Shown: positions 17,089 to 25,071, counted from the first letter of the stretch. The stretch is DNA of 64,000 nt from JALOAT01 sp041685115 (GCA_041685115.1 JAWLGK010000001.1:310001-374000), one strand, 5' to 3'. Notes: generated by a model from the letters alone, not told the origin. Numbers and translations: made by a program.

Positions 17089-17406
17089 TGGGTTTTCCTA
17101 ACGCCAATCAAACACAGGACAGGGAGCATACCAGCGCTGCGGCTGGGGCGCATCGGGAAACCTGGTTTGGCCGCAGAAACCGGCGCTGCCGGCCCCTGCT
17201 TGCCGCACACCCAGGCCCTGTCCTGTGCGCGAGGTGCACACCCAAGGGGGACATTACGCGCTCGGGTCCGATGCCGTTCCGGCACCGGCAGTTCAGTGCA
17301 TGCCCTGCGCCGCTTGTCCATTGCCATGGTGCCGGTGCTCATCATCGCCGAGCGGCGAATGGCCATTGCTTGATGTTGGGCGCTGCGGGTTGCGCCGTGC
17401 ACATGT

Positions 17407-17425
17407 GTTCAGCAAACCTTAAGGA
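17407..17425 (+). promoter_or_regulatory. Regulator binding-site candidate, copy 1
   Basis: GTTCAGCA-AA-CCTTAAGGA. It shares 17 of 19 bases with copy 2, 96 bases downstream. The two half-elements TTCAGC and CTTAAG start 10 bases apart, and CTTAAG is the half-site of PmrA/QseB-type OmpR-family regulators. Confidence 0.5.
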
Positions 17426-17502
17426 AACCGGCCCGACTGGCGCCGCTCGCGACCGCGGCTAAGCTGCACCTTGAACGTGCGTGTGAGCTCTCGTTTCGGT
17501 TG

Positions 17503-17521
17503 GTTCAGCATTCCTTAAGGA
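17503..17521 (+). promoter_or_regulatory. Regulator binding-site candidate, copy 2
   Basis: GTTCAGCA-TT-CCTTAAGGA, ending 10 bases before a possible -10 hexamer (TAGTGT, 17531). A site covering the -35 position just upstream of -10 is the usual activator placement for PmrA/OmpR-type regulators. The cognate regulator may be the one encoded at 21824 in the same operon. Confidence 0.5.
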
Positions 17522-17566
17522 GGCGGGACGTAGTGTGGCAGCCATCATCCCGGGGAGGGAACCATC

Positions 17567-18238
17567 ATGGCGGCTGTACCGTTTCCAGGCGACGCTCGAT
17601 TGCGCTTCGTGGAACGCGATGATCCGCAGCGTGCACGTCTCGAGCAGCACATTCACGAGCGCTACGCCGAGGCCTATGGCGCCGACATCCGACACTTCCT
17701 GCCGACACTCATCGCCGTGGAGGCCAACGACGGCCATGTGCTCGGTGTCATGGGCGTGCGGCATGCCGCTCATGAAGCACTGTTTCTCGAACAGTACCTC
17801 GATGGGCCCGTCGAGCAGGTGCTCGGGCGCCACCTGGGCGTCGCTGTCGAACGGGTACGCCTGGCGGAGCTCGGCAATCTCGCCGCTGGATTACCGGGCA
17901 CGGCACGTGTGCTCATCCTGGCGTTGAGCGCCTATCTGCGCGGCGCCGGTTTCGATTGGGTGGTGTTCACGGCGGTGCCCGCAGTACGCAATGCCTTTGC
18001 GCGTCTCGACCTGCAACTGGTCGAACTGGCCGAGGCTGATGGTGCGCGGCTTGGTGCCGAGTTCGTGCACTGGGGCAGCTATTACGCCCAGCGCCCGGTG
18101 GTGGTCGCCTGCGACGTGCACCGCAGTTACGCGCAACTGCAGCGTGCCATGGCGCAGGAGCACTCACTCGCGAGTGTGCCGCGCCTGTGGCGCAGTGCGC
18201 TGGCGCACGGTGTGCGCCATGGGGAGGTACGCCCGTGA
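17567..18238 (+). CDS. Thermostable-hemolysin-family (GNAT/autoinducer-synthase-like) protein
   Basis: A protein of 223 residues matching the T_hemolysin pattern: FPGDARLRFVERDDPQR near the start, HERYAEAYGADIRHFLPTLIA, GVMGVRHAAHEALFLEQYLD, VERVRLAELGNLAAGLPGTAR and the C-terminal WGSYYAQRPVVVACDV. The fold is related to GNAT acyltransferases and LuxI-like synthases, so acyl transfer from an acyl donor is more likely than pore formation; the hemolysin name is historical. First gene of a seven-gene unit; its TGA overlaps the GTG of the AMP-ligase gene. Cytoplasmic: no signal peptide. Confidence 0.85.
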   Translation: MAAVPFPGDARLRFVERDDPQRARLEQHIHERYAEAYGADIRHFLPTLIAVEANDGHVLGVMGVRHAAHEALFLEQYLDGPVEQVLGRHLGVAVERVRLAELGNLAAGLPGTARVLILALSAYLRGAGFDWVVFTAVPAVRNAFARLDLQLVELAEADGARLGAEFVHWGSYYAQRPVVVACDVHRSYAQLQRAMAQEHSLASVPRLWRSALAHGVRHGEVRP

Positions 18239-19689
18239 GTTTGGTGCTTGAGGCGCTGACGCGCCACGCGTGTGTGCGCGGGCACGCCTTGGCCGTGCAG
18301 GGTGGCGCTGCGTCGCTGACCTACCACGCGTTGCACCGCGCCGTGCTGCGCACTGCTGAATATCTTCGCCGTCGCGGCGTACGCGTGATGGGGCTTGCCC
18401 TGGACAACGGACCGGCCTGGGCGGTGTGGGACCTGGCGGCACAGCACGCCGGCATTACCGTGGTTCCGGTGCCGGAATTTTTTACGTCCGAACAGCGCCT
18501 GCACATGCTGGCCGATGCCGGTGTGCAGGCTGTCGTCGAGCTGGGCGACGATAGGTTGCTGCCGGTGGCGGGGTGTGCGTGGCGCGCGCTGAGACCGGAC
18601 GCGGTGCAGGTGCCGGCGCACACCGCCAAGGTCACGTACACATCCGGCACTACCGGTCGCCCGAAGGGTGTCTGCCTGACCCAAGGCGCCATCGATCGGG
18701 TGGTGAAATCCCTCGCCGAGGCGGTCGCTGCGGAGACATCGGACCGACACCTCGCGCTGCTCCCTCTGGCCGTCCTGCTAGAGAACATCGGCGGTTTGTA
18801 TGTACCGCTTTACGCCGGTGCCACTGCCCTGCTCGAGCCGCTCTCCCGCGTGGGGGTGACCGGCTCCTCGGGCCTCGCCCCCGAGCGCATGCTGGCGGCC
18901 CTCGACACCACGCGGGCGACCACGGCAATCATGGTGCCGGCACTGCTGGAGGCCGTGCTGCGGGCGATGTCCCAGGGGCTCACGGCGCCGGCCGGTTTGC
19001 GCTACCTCGCCGTGGGCGGCGCCACCGTTTCACCTCATTTGCTGGCGCGTGCACGTGCCCTCGGTCTGCCCGCATACCAGGGCTACGGTCTCTCGGAACG
19101 CGCCTCGGTCGTTGCCGTGAATCGGCCCGGCGACGATGACCCGGCTACCGTGGGCCGCCCGCTCGGACACGTGCGCCTTGGCCTTGCCGGGGACGGCGAG
19201 GTGCTGGTGCATGCGGAAGGCTTTCTTGGCTACCTGGGTGACGCGCCTCCCGCCGATCCCTGGTGGCCTACCGGTGATCTGGGGCGACTCGATGAACACG
19301 GGCGCCTGCATATCGTGGGTCGCAAGAAGGATGTCTTCATCACCGCTTTCGGGCGCAACGTATCGCCCGCTTGGATAGAGGCCGAGCTCACCGCCGAAGC
19401 GGCTATCACCCAGGCGGCGGTGTTCGGCGAGGCACGCCCCCGCAACGTGGCAGTGTTGGTCAGCAGCGCGCCTGACGGCGTTATCGAAGCGGCCCTCGCG
19501 CGCGCCAACCGACGCCTGCCTGACTACGCGCACGTGCATCGCTGGCTGAGAGCCGACGAGCCGTTCACGCCCGCCAACGGGCTCGCCACCTGCAACGGGC
19601 GGGTGCGCCGGCCCGCCATTGCCGCGCGTTATGCCGCCTGCATCGCATCGCTTTTCGACGAGGAACCCCATCAGGAGTTTTTGCCATGA
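18235..19689 (+). CDS. AMP-forming acyl/aryl ligase (ANL superfamily)
   Basis: The product has 484 residues from GTG 18235 (GTGA overlap with the previous gene). The adenylation signature is YTSGTTGRPKG (135-145), then GLSER (A5-type), TGDLGRLDEHGRLHIVGRKKD with the hinge Asp/Arg, and FGRNVSPAWIEAEL leading to the small C-terminal domain. That domain is short and lacks an obvious catalytic lysine motif of the PxTxxGKxxR type: the tail reads PANGLATCNGRVRRPAI, with TCNGRVRR in its place. If Lys is missing, adenylate formation may be altered or the enzyme may catalyse thioesterification only. It should activate a carboxylic acid for the neighbouring enzymes. Confidence 0.88.
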   Translation: MSLVLEALTRHACVRGHALAVQGGAASLTYHALHRAVLRTAEYLRRRGVRVMGLALDNGPAWAVWDLAAQHAGITVVPVPEFFTSEQRLHMLADAGVQAVVELGDDRLLPVAGCAWRALRPDAVQVPAHTAKVTYTSGTTGRPKGVCLTQGAIDRVVKSLAEAVAAETSDRHLALLPLAVLLENIGGLYVPLYAGATALLEPLSRVGVTGSSGLAPERMLAALDTTRATTAIMVPALLEAVLRAMSQGLTAPAGLRYLAVGGATVSPHLLARARALGLPAYQGYGLSERASVVAVNRPGDDDPATVGRPLGHVRLGLAGDGEVLVHAEGFLGYLGDAPPADPWWPTGDLGRLDEHGRLHIVGRKKDVFITAFGRNVSPAWIEAELTAEAAITQAAVFGEARPRNVAVLVSSAPDGVIEAALARANRRLPDYAHVHRWLRADEPFTPANGLATCNGRVRRPAIAARYAACIASLFDEEPHQEFLP

Positions 19690-20351
19690 GCTTCTATCAG
19701 CAACTGCTTGCGCAGACCGAGGACGAACGCAACACATTCCTGGCCATTCCGCTGTTTCAGGCCGCGCTGCAGGGCCGCGTGGATCGAGCGCTTTACCTCG
19801 CCTTTCTTACCCAGGCCTATCACCACGTGAAGCACACGGTACCCCTGCTCATGGCCTGCGGCGCACGCGTCCCGGAACGCCTCGAATGGTTGCGTGTCGC
19901 CATCGCTCGTTACATCGCGGAGGAGACCGGCCATCAGGAGTGGATCCTCAACGATATCCGCCACTGTGGCGGCGACAGCGAGGCGGTACGCAGGGGCCCG
20001 CCGTCCGTTGAGACCGATGTGATGGTGGCCTATGCCTGGGACACGGTGCTGCGCCGCAATCCGGCCGGTTTTTTCGGCATGGTGCTGGTCCTCGAGGGCA
20101 CCAGCGTGAACATCGCCACGCGCGCCGCCCACGCCATCCAGCAGTCGCTCGCCCTGCCCGACGAGTGCTTTAGCTATCTCACATCACACGGTGCCCTGGA
20201 CGTCAGCCACATGGATTTTTTCGAGCAGCTCATGAACCGCCTCAGCGAGCCCGACGATCAGGCGGCCGTGATCGCCTGCGCCAAGGTGATGTACCGGCTG
20301 TACGGCGACATCTTCCGCGCCGTGTCCAGAGAGCGGAGGGCCGCGGCATGA
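19686..20351 (+). CDS. Haem-oxygenase-like diiron oxidase candidate (TenA/iron-containing redox family)
   Basis: A protein of 221 residues, all helical, overlapping the ligase gene by ATGA. Candidate metal ligands follow the HDO arrangement: His/Glu in QAYHHVKHT and AEETGHQEW (Glu80, His83), Glu137 in VLEGTS, and His175 with Asp in DVSHMDFFEQL. Known HDO enzymes (UndA, SznF, BesC) oxidise small substrates including fatty acids and amino acids with diiron and O2. TenA thiaminase would need an active-site Cys, not evident here. In this operon it probably modifies the acid or amine handled by the ligase. Substrate unknown. Confidence 0.75.
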   Translation: MSFYQQLLAQTEDERNTFLAIPLFQAALQGRVDRALYLAFLTQAYHHVKHTVPLLMACGARVPERLEWLRVAIARYIAEETGHQEWILNDIRHCGGDSEAVRRGPPSVETDVMVAYAWDTVLRRNPAGFFGMVLVLEGTSVNIATRAAHAIQQSLALPDECFSYLTSHGALDVSHMDFFEQLMNRLSEPDDQAAVIACAKVMYRLYGDIFRAVSRERRAAA

Positions 20352-21133
20352 ACCTGAACGGTGCACGCATTCTGTTACTGGGCGCCAGCGGCGGCATCGG
20401 CGAGGCCACCGCGCGCGCCCTGGCCGCGCGCGGTGCGCGCCTGTGTCTGGCGGGTCGTCGTCGCGAAAGTCTGGCCGTGCTTGCGACGGAACTGGGTGAA
20501 GGGGCCGCGGTGGCTACCGGTGACATCGCCACCGAACAGGGACGTCGGTCACTGGTATCCGGTGCCCTCGGCGACCTGGGCGGGCTCGAACTGCTCATCA
20601 ACGCCGCCGGCGTACTCGACTTTGTGCCGTTCGACATCCACGACCCGGGCGCCGTGGAACGCATCTTCCGCACCAACACCCTCGGCCCGATGCTGCTGAT
20701 CCAGGCCCTGTTGCCCGTGCTGCGCGATGCGCGCGGACGCGTCGTCAACGTCGGGTCCATCTTCGGCTCCATCGCCTTTCCCTACTTCGCTGCCTATTCC
20801 GCCAGCAAGTTCGCCCTGCGCGGCTTTTCGGAGGCGCTGCGCCGCGAGCTGGCCGACAGCGGCGTGGGGGTGACCTATGTCGCGCCGCGCGCGACGCGCA
20901 CCGCTATCAATTCCGACGCGGTGATGCGCATGGGCGCGGCGACCGGCATGAACATGGACGAGCCCGCGGTGGTGGCGCACGCCCTGGTGCGGGCCCTCGA
21001 AAAGGACAAGGACGAGGCCTACTTCGGCTGGCCCGAGGCCTTGTTCGTACGAATCAACGCGCTGTTTCCCCGTGTGGTGGACCGCGCCCTGCGCGAGCAG
21101 GCCCGTACCATGGCGCGTTTCGCGCGCCCCTGA
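20348..21133 (+). CDS. Short-chain dehydrogenase/reductase of the hemolysin-family operon
   Basis: The product has 261 residues starting at ATG 20348 (ATGA overlap). Cofactor motif GASGGIG at 12-18, Arg-Arg after strand 2 (AGRRRES) suggesting NADP preference, NAAGV, Ser in VGSIFGS and Tyr-Lys in AAYSASKFALRGF. The C-terminus (ARTMARFARP) lacks the usual DGG ending and resembles the extended SDR type acting on lipid-like ketones. It presumably reduces or oxidises the product of the preceding oxidase. Cytoplasmic or membrane-peripheral. Confidence 0.9.
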   Translation: MNLNGARILLLGASGGIGEATARALAARGARLCLAGRRRESLAVLATELGEGAAVATGDIATEQGRRSLVSGALGDLGGLELLINAAGVLDFVPFDIHDPGAVERIFRTNTLGPMLLIQALLPVLRDARGRVVNVGSIFGSIAFPYFAAYSASKFALRGFSEALRRELADSGVGVTYVAPRATRTAINSDAVMRMGAATGMNMDEPAVVAHALVRALEKDKDEAYFGWPEALFVRINALFPRVVDRALREQARTMARFARP

Positions 21134-21152
21134 AAATCGAAGGAGACGAGAC

Positions 21153-21803
21153 ATGCTGCGTTATTGCGTCGGAATCATGTTTATGGTGGCGGTGGGCGTG
21201 GCACAGGCCGATGCCCTGGATGCGGAAATCAGTCGCCTGGCGGGCGCCTGGGACGTGGCCAATTTCGCCACCGAGGGCGAGGCCAAGGAAAAAGCCCTGG
21301 CCGGGCTCGCCGAACAGGCGCAGCGGCTGCGTGAGATCTGGCCCGAACGGGCCGAGCCGCTCATTTGGGAGGGCATCGTGCTGGCGAGCTGGGCGGGCGC
21401 CAAGGGCGGGCTCGGCGCTCTCAAGCTGGCCAAGCAGGCCCGCGATCAACTGCTCCGGGCCGAGCAGATCGAACCATCGGCGCTGAACGGGTCCGTGTAC
21501 ACTTCACTCGGCAGTCTCTACTATCAGGTGCCGGGCTGGCCGCTAGGCTTCGGTGACGACGACAAGGCGCGCGAGTATCTCGAGAAGGCGCTCACAATGA
21601 ATCCCGACGGCATCGATCCGAACTTTTTCTACGGTGATTACCTGATCACACAGGGCGATTACGCCAAGGCGGTCGTCGTACTCGAGCGCGCCTTGCGAGC
21701 GCCCCAGCGCCCGGGCCGGGACTTGGCCGACCGCGGTCGCCGTGCCGAGATCGAAAAGGCCATGCGCACGGCGAAGGACCACATCGGCGCCAAGCGCTGG
21801 TGA
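21153..21803 (+). CDS. Periplasmic TPR-like protein
   Basis: A protein of 216 residues from ATG 21153, preceded by GAAGGAGACGAGAC. A signal peptide (CVGIMFMVAVGVAQA) precedes helical repeats: ALKLAKQARDQLLRAEQIEP, DDKAREYLEKALTMNPDG and GDYAKAVVVLERALRAP resemble TPR units. The YYQVPGWPLGFGDDD stretch between repeats is distinctive. Located 19 bases after the SDR gene and 20 bases before the response-regulator gene, so it may link the pathway to the sensor kinase, for example as a periplasmic adaptor; that is inference. Confidence 0.7.
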   Translation: MLRYCVGIMFMVAVGVAQADALDAEISRLAGAWDVANFATEGEAKEKALAGLAEQAQRLREIWPERAEPLIWEGIVLASWAGAKGGLGALKLAKQARDQLLRAEQIEPSALNGSVYTSLGSLYYQVPGWPLGFGDDDKAREYLEKALTMNPDGIDPNFFYGDYLITQGDYAKAVVVLERALRAPQRPGRDLADRGRRAEIEKAMRTAKDHIGAKRW

Positions 21804-21823
21804 GCCGTCAAGGGGGAAGCGGA

Positions 21824-22489
21824 ATGCGTTTGTTGCTGGTCGAAGACGACACCTTGCTCGGTGATGGCGTCAGTGCCGGGCTGCGCCACGAAGGATATGC
21901 CGTCGACTGGCTCACCGACGGCGAGGCCGCCTGGTCGGCGCTGCAATCCGAGCACTTCGATCTGATGGTGCTCGATCTGGGCCTGCCCGGACTGTCGGGC
22001 CTCGAACTGCTGGCGCGATTGCGTGCCAAGGGCCTGTTGCTGCCGGTGCTGATCCTTACGGCGCGCGATGCCGTCGAGGACCGCGTGCGCGGCCTCGACA
22101 GCGGCGCGGACGACTATCTCACCAAACCCTTCGACCTGGATGAATTGGCGGCCCGGCTGCGCGTATTGTCACGGCGTAACGCGGGGCGCGCTGCGCCGCT
22201 CATCAGGCTAGGCGACATTGCCCTCGACCCGGCGGCGCACACCCTCACCGTCGGCGGTCAACCCGTCGAGACCTCCAGCCGTGAATTTGCGCTGCTGCAT
22301 CTGCTCCTGGAACACGCCGGCGAGGTGCTGACACGGCGCCGCCTGGAGGAGGCGCTGTATGGCTGGAACATGGACATCGAGAGCAATACGCTCGAGGTCT
22401 ACGTCCACCGGCTGCGCCGCAAACTCGGCACTGCGGCAATCCGTACGGTGCGCGGCGTGGGCTACATGGCGGTGCGCGACAGCGAATGA
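21824..22489 (+). CDS. OmpR-family response regulator (QseB/PmrA-like)
   Basis: The product has 221 residues from ATG 21824, preceded by AAGGGGGAAGC; an in-frame start at 21800 would overlap the TPR gene. Receiver: VEDD (6-9), phosphoacceptor Asp51 in MVLDLGLPG, Thr in LTARD, Lys in DYLTKPF. The DNA-binding domain contains TSSREFALLHLLLEHAGEVLTRRRL and ends RTVRGVGYMA, as in QseB/PmrA/TctD. Its stop overlaps the kinase start (ATGA). Likely regulator of its own operon through the paired CTTAAG-containing sites at 17407 and 17503. Confidence 0.92.
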   Translation: MRLLLVEDDTLLGDGVSAGLRHEGYAVDWLTDGEAAWSALQSEHFDLMVLDLGLPGLSGLELLARLRAKGLLLPVLILTARDAVEDRVRGLDSGADDYLTKPFDLDELAARLRVLSRRNAGRAAPLIRLGDIALDPAAHTLTVGGQPVETSSREFALLHLLLEHAGEVLTRRRLEEALYGWNMDIESNTLEVYVHRLRRKLGTAAIRTVRGVGYMAVRDSE

Positions 22490-23853
22490 TCTCCATCCGC
22501 TCCAGGCTGTTGCTGTTGCTCCTTGGCCTGATGTTTGCCGCCTGGGCCGTGATCATCGTTTCCACCTATGTGCAGACCACGCACGAAGTGGAGGAAATCT
22601 ACGACGCCCACCTGGTGCAGTCCGCCGATGAACTGCTGATGTTCGCCAGCCACGAATACAGCGAACAGCTGGCGACGTCACGCCGCGTGGGGGCGCCCGC
22701 GGTCTTGCCGTTCGAGGTGCAGGAACTCGTGCGTCGCCAAAGTGGCGACGAATACGCCCCGCGGCTTGGCTTCCGGGTCTGGGTGGCCGGACGTGTCTTG
22801 CTGCATTCCACGGACGCGCCACTGGCCGCGCCGCGCCATGCCGCCGGCTTCAGCGAACGGGAGGACGAGCGCGGCCTTTGGCGCGTCTACACCCGGCACA
22901 GCGACAACGGGTTCACCGTCGAAGTCGCGGAACACTACGGCATACGCAGCAAGATTGTCCGTGAAGTGGCCTTGGCGACCGCCATCCCGGCGCTGTTTGC
23001 CTTTCCCATCATCGCCTTGCTCGCCTGGTTTTCGGTCGGGCGCGGCCTGGCGCCTCTAAGCCAACTGGCGCGCCAGGTGGGCTATCGGGCACCGGAGTCC
23101 CTGGCGCCGGTAGCCATGGACCGCGCGCCGCGCGAGGTCTTGCCGCTGGTGGAGGCCCTCAATCGATTTCTGGCGCGCTTGAGCATCACACTGGAGCGCG
23201 AGCGGCGTTTCACCGCGGACGCTTCGCACGAGTTGCGCACGCCGCTCGCGAGCCTCAAAGTGCAGGCGCAGGTCTCCGCGCGGACGGCTGACGCCGAGAC
23301 CCGCGAGCGGGCGCTCATTCAGATCACCGAGGGCGTGGATCGTGCCACGCACCTCGTCGAACAATTGATGACCCTGGCGCGCCTCGATCCGGCCCAGGTG
23401 GATGCCAGCCGCGCACGCATCGATCTCAACCGGGTGACTGGTGAGGTGCTCGCGCAACTGGCGCCCGATGCCTTGAGCAAGTCCATCGAGTTGGACCTCG
23501 CCGAGGCGGAGGTGGGCGAGATGCAGGGGCGTGCCGATCTCATCTCCGTCCTGATGCGCAACCTCGTCGACAATGCCGTGCGCTACACCCCGTGTGGCGG
23601 ATGCATCCAGGTGCGAGTGCGCGATGAAGACCACGAGGTCTGCCTGGAGATCGACGATTCCGGACCGGGTATCCCGCGCGCCGAGCACGACCGTGTGTTC
23701 GACCGTTTCTACCGCGGGCTCGGGCACGGGCAAGCCGGTTGTGGTCTCGGCCTGTCCATCGTGAAGCGTATCGCCGAGCTGCACCGCGCCGCCATCACAC
23801 TTGGCGAATCCCCTCTCGGCGGTCTTCGTATCGCCGTGCGTTTTCATCGTTGA
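22486..23853 (+). CDS. Sensor histidine kinase (QseC/TctE-like)
   Basis: A protein of 455 residues: transmembrane segment 1 at about 7-28, a periplasmic domain to about 155, transmembrane segment 2 at 162-183, then a HAMP-like stretch. Phosphoacceptor box FTADASHELRTPLASL with His248; N box NLVDNAVRY; G box GLGHGQAGCGLGLSIV. The periplasmic region (CHE-type 2CSK_N-like, with HSTDAPLA and GFSEREDERGLWRVYTRH) matches the QseC/TctE sensor domain. Last gene of the hemolysin-family operon. Its 3' end overlaps the convergent XRE gene by 59 bases. Confidence 0.9.
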   Translation: MISIRSRLLLLLLGLMFAAWAVIIVSTYVQTTHEVEEIYDAHLVQSADELLMFASHEYSEQLATSRRVGAPAVLPFEVQELVRRQSGDEYAPRLGFRVWVAGRVLLHSTDAPLAAPRHAAGFSEREDERGLWRVYTRHSDNGFTVEVAEHYGIRSKIVREVALATAIPALFAFPIIALLAWFSVGRGLAPLSQLARQVGYRAPESLAPVAMDRAPREVLPLVEALNRFLARLSITLERERRFTADASHELRTPLASLKVQAQVSARTADAETRERALIQITEGVDRATHLVEQLMTLARLDPAQVDASRARIDLNRVTGEVLAQLAPDALSKSIELDLAEAEVGEMQGRADLISVLMRNLVDNAVRYTPCGGCIQVRVRDEDHEVCLEIDDSGPGIPRAEHDRVFDRFYRGLGHGQAGCGLGLSIVKRIAELHRAAITLGESPLGGLRIAVRFHR

Positions 23854-24190
23854 CCCACCACCGGGCCTCGCACCGCCGGCTCCGCCCTGCACGGCATACG
23901 TACGCGGCGCCGGGCTCACGGACCTTGCCCCGACGTCCCGGCGCCGCGTGCCATCGCGCGGCCTGGGTTTGCAGATCCGGCTCCCCGAGCAGATCGGTGA
24001 GGCCGAGTTCGAGGGCGTCGGCGAGTTTGGCGATGGTGTCGATGCCAGGGTTGCGCTCGGCCCGCTCGATGGCCCCCACATAGCTGCGGTCAAGCCCTGC
24101 CCGGTCCCCCAGTTGTTCCTGCGAAAGCCCTCGCAACAGCCGGCAGAGCCGTACGTTCCGGGCAAGTGTCTGGCGTGCCGATTGGCTCAT
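23795..24190 (-). CDS. XRE-family regulator with read-through tail
   Basis: The product has 131 residues. Residues 1-70 are a helix-turn-helix domain (LSQEQLGDRAGLDRSYVGAIERAERNP) closely similar to the protein encoded divergently at 24379. After LLGEPD the tail is Arg/Gly/Trp-rich and lies partly antisense to the kinase 3' end, so it looks like reading beyond a lost stop rather than a domain. The paralog ends soon after the same point (94 residues). Probably a repressor acting on the shared intergenic region. Confidence 0.7.
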   Translation of the reverse strand: MSQSARQTLARNVRLCRLLRGLSQEQLGDRAGLDRSYVGAIERAERNPGIDTIAKLADALELGLTDLLGEPDLQTQAARWHAAPGRRGKVREPGAAYVCRAGRSRRCEARWWVNDENARRYEDRREGIRQV

Positions 24191-24378
24191 GGCGATGTTT
24201 CCGTGGTGTGTATAGTGTATGGATAACCATGTGTCGTCAACCGCGACCTTGGGTCCGTGCGTAGGTCAGCCAAATAACCGGACCCGTAAGCACTGCCAGC
24301 ACCGACCTGCGGTCTTTCGTCCGCATACGGGTGACTGTCGTCCGTGGACAGGCAATCGCCGCCGCGGCTTAATGCGGC

Positions 24379-24663
24379 ATGGTTGAGACTTCGGCAAGGA
24401 CGCGCCTTGCAGAGAACGTGCGCCTGTTGAGAACGCTGCAGGGTTGGTCTCAGGAGCGGCTGGCCGACGCGGCCGGCCTGGACCGGTCTTACCTGGGCGG
24501 CATCGAACGCGCTGAGCGGAACATTAGTCTGGACATCCTCGAACGGCTCGCGCGGGCCCTGGAGGTGAGCATTTCTGATCTGCTCGGCGAGCACGACAGC
24601 CGCCGGATCGGTGAGATGCTGCTGGCCAGGATCAGGCGTTCGGTGGCCCGGCGCGGTGACTAG
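24379..24663 (+). CDS. XRE-family transcriptional regulator
   Basis: A protein of 94 residues consisting almost wholly of a Cro/C1-type helix-turn-helix: ENVRLLRTLQGWSQERLADA, then GLDRSYLGGIERAERNISLD and LARALEVSISDLLGE. It is a clear paralog of the divergent gene at 24190. The short C-terminus (MLLARIRRSVARRGD) is basic. It ends 27 bases before the CsrA-family gene and may be co-transcribed with it. Likely binds the 190-base divergent intergenic region. Confidence 0.85.
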   Translation: MVETSARTRLAENVRLLRTLQGWSQERLADAAGLDRSYLGGIERAERNISLDILERLARALEVSISDLLGEHDSRRIGEMLLARIRRSVARRGD

Positions 24664-24690
24664 GAATCGACGTTGAAAAAGGAGTTCGAC

Positions 24691-24894
24691 GTGCTACTCA
24701 TGCGACGTGGAATCGGCCAGATGATCAGCATCCGGCCATCGCCCGATATCGACCCCGCCACACCGGTGGGTGAATTGTTTACCAAGCCGGTGGAGGTGAT
24801 GTTGATCCAGGCCCGCGGCGATCAGGCACGCTTCGCCATCTACGCGGGTCCTGGGTGGCTGGTGGTCGAGGAAGAACTGCTGCGAGAGCGCTGA
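24691..24894 (+). CDS. CsrA/RsmA-family protein, RsmN/RsmF-like architecture
   Basis: A protein of 67 residues from GTG 24691, with AAAAGGAG six bases upstream; this start aligns exactly with the CsrA N-terminus (MLLMRRGIGQ against MLILTRRVGE). The CsrA core is visible in VEVMLIQARGDQARFAI. About 15-16 extra residues (RPSPDIDPATPVGELFTKP) lie between strands 2 and 3, as in Pseudomonas RsmN/RsmF. Where CsrA has the RNA-contacting Arg44 (VHREEI), this protein has Glu60 (VVEEEL), while Arg5-Arg6 remain. It could bind RNA differently, act as an antagonist, or have lost the function. Confidence 0.7.
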   Translation: MLLMRRGIGQMISIRPSPDIDPATPVGELFTKPVEVMLIQARGDQARFAIYAGPGWLVVEEELLRER

Positions 24895-25071
24895 TTCCCG
24901 CGCCTGCCGGGGGCGCCTCGCGATCTTCACCATGCACGGTTCACCATTTCACCGTTCTCCCGCCCCTTCGCGCTTTCCTGCCTGCTGCACGCAATGCCGG
25001 CCGTGGCCGTCTGTTTCCCAGCAGCCTGCTAATCGTTTATTGAACGAGTGGCTCTTGCGGAGAAACCGATC

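Larger units (their letters stand above)
17089..17566. other. Divergent intergenic region with promoter of the hemolysin-family operon
   Basis: About 480 bases with no supported gene. It contains two copies of a 19-base site (17407-17425 and 17503-17521) and a possible -10 element TAGTGT at 17531-17536, followed by the purine-rich ribosome-binding site GGGGAGGGAACC before ATG 17567. Confidence 0.5.

Noticed and set aside
17567..18238. Calling the gene a true hemolysin toxin
   Set aside because: The name comes from a Vibrio protein; the fold and the operon of metabolic enzymes favour an acyltransferase-like role, and no secretion signal is present.
19686..20351. Calling the gene TenA thiaminase or a transcriptional regulator
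   Set aside because: No thiamine genes adjoin it, and the candidate Glu/His ligands and neighbours fit the diiron oxidase-like group better.
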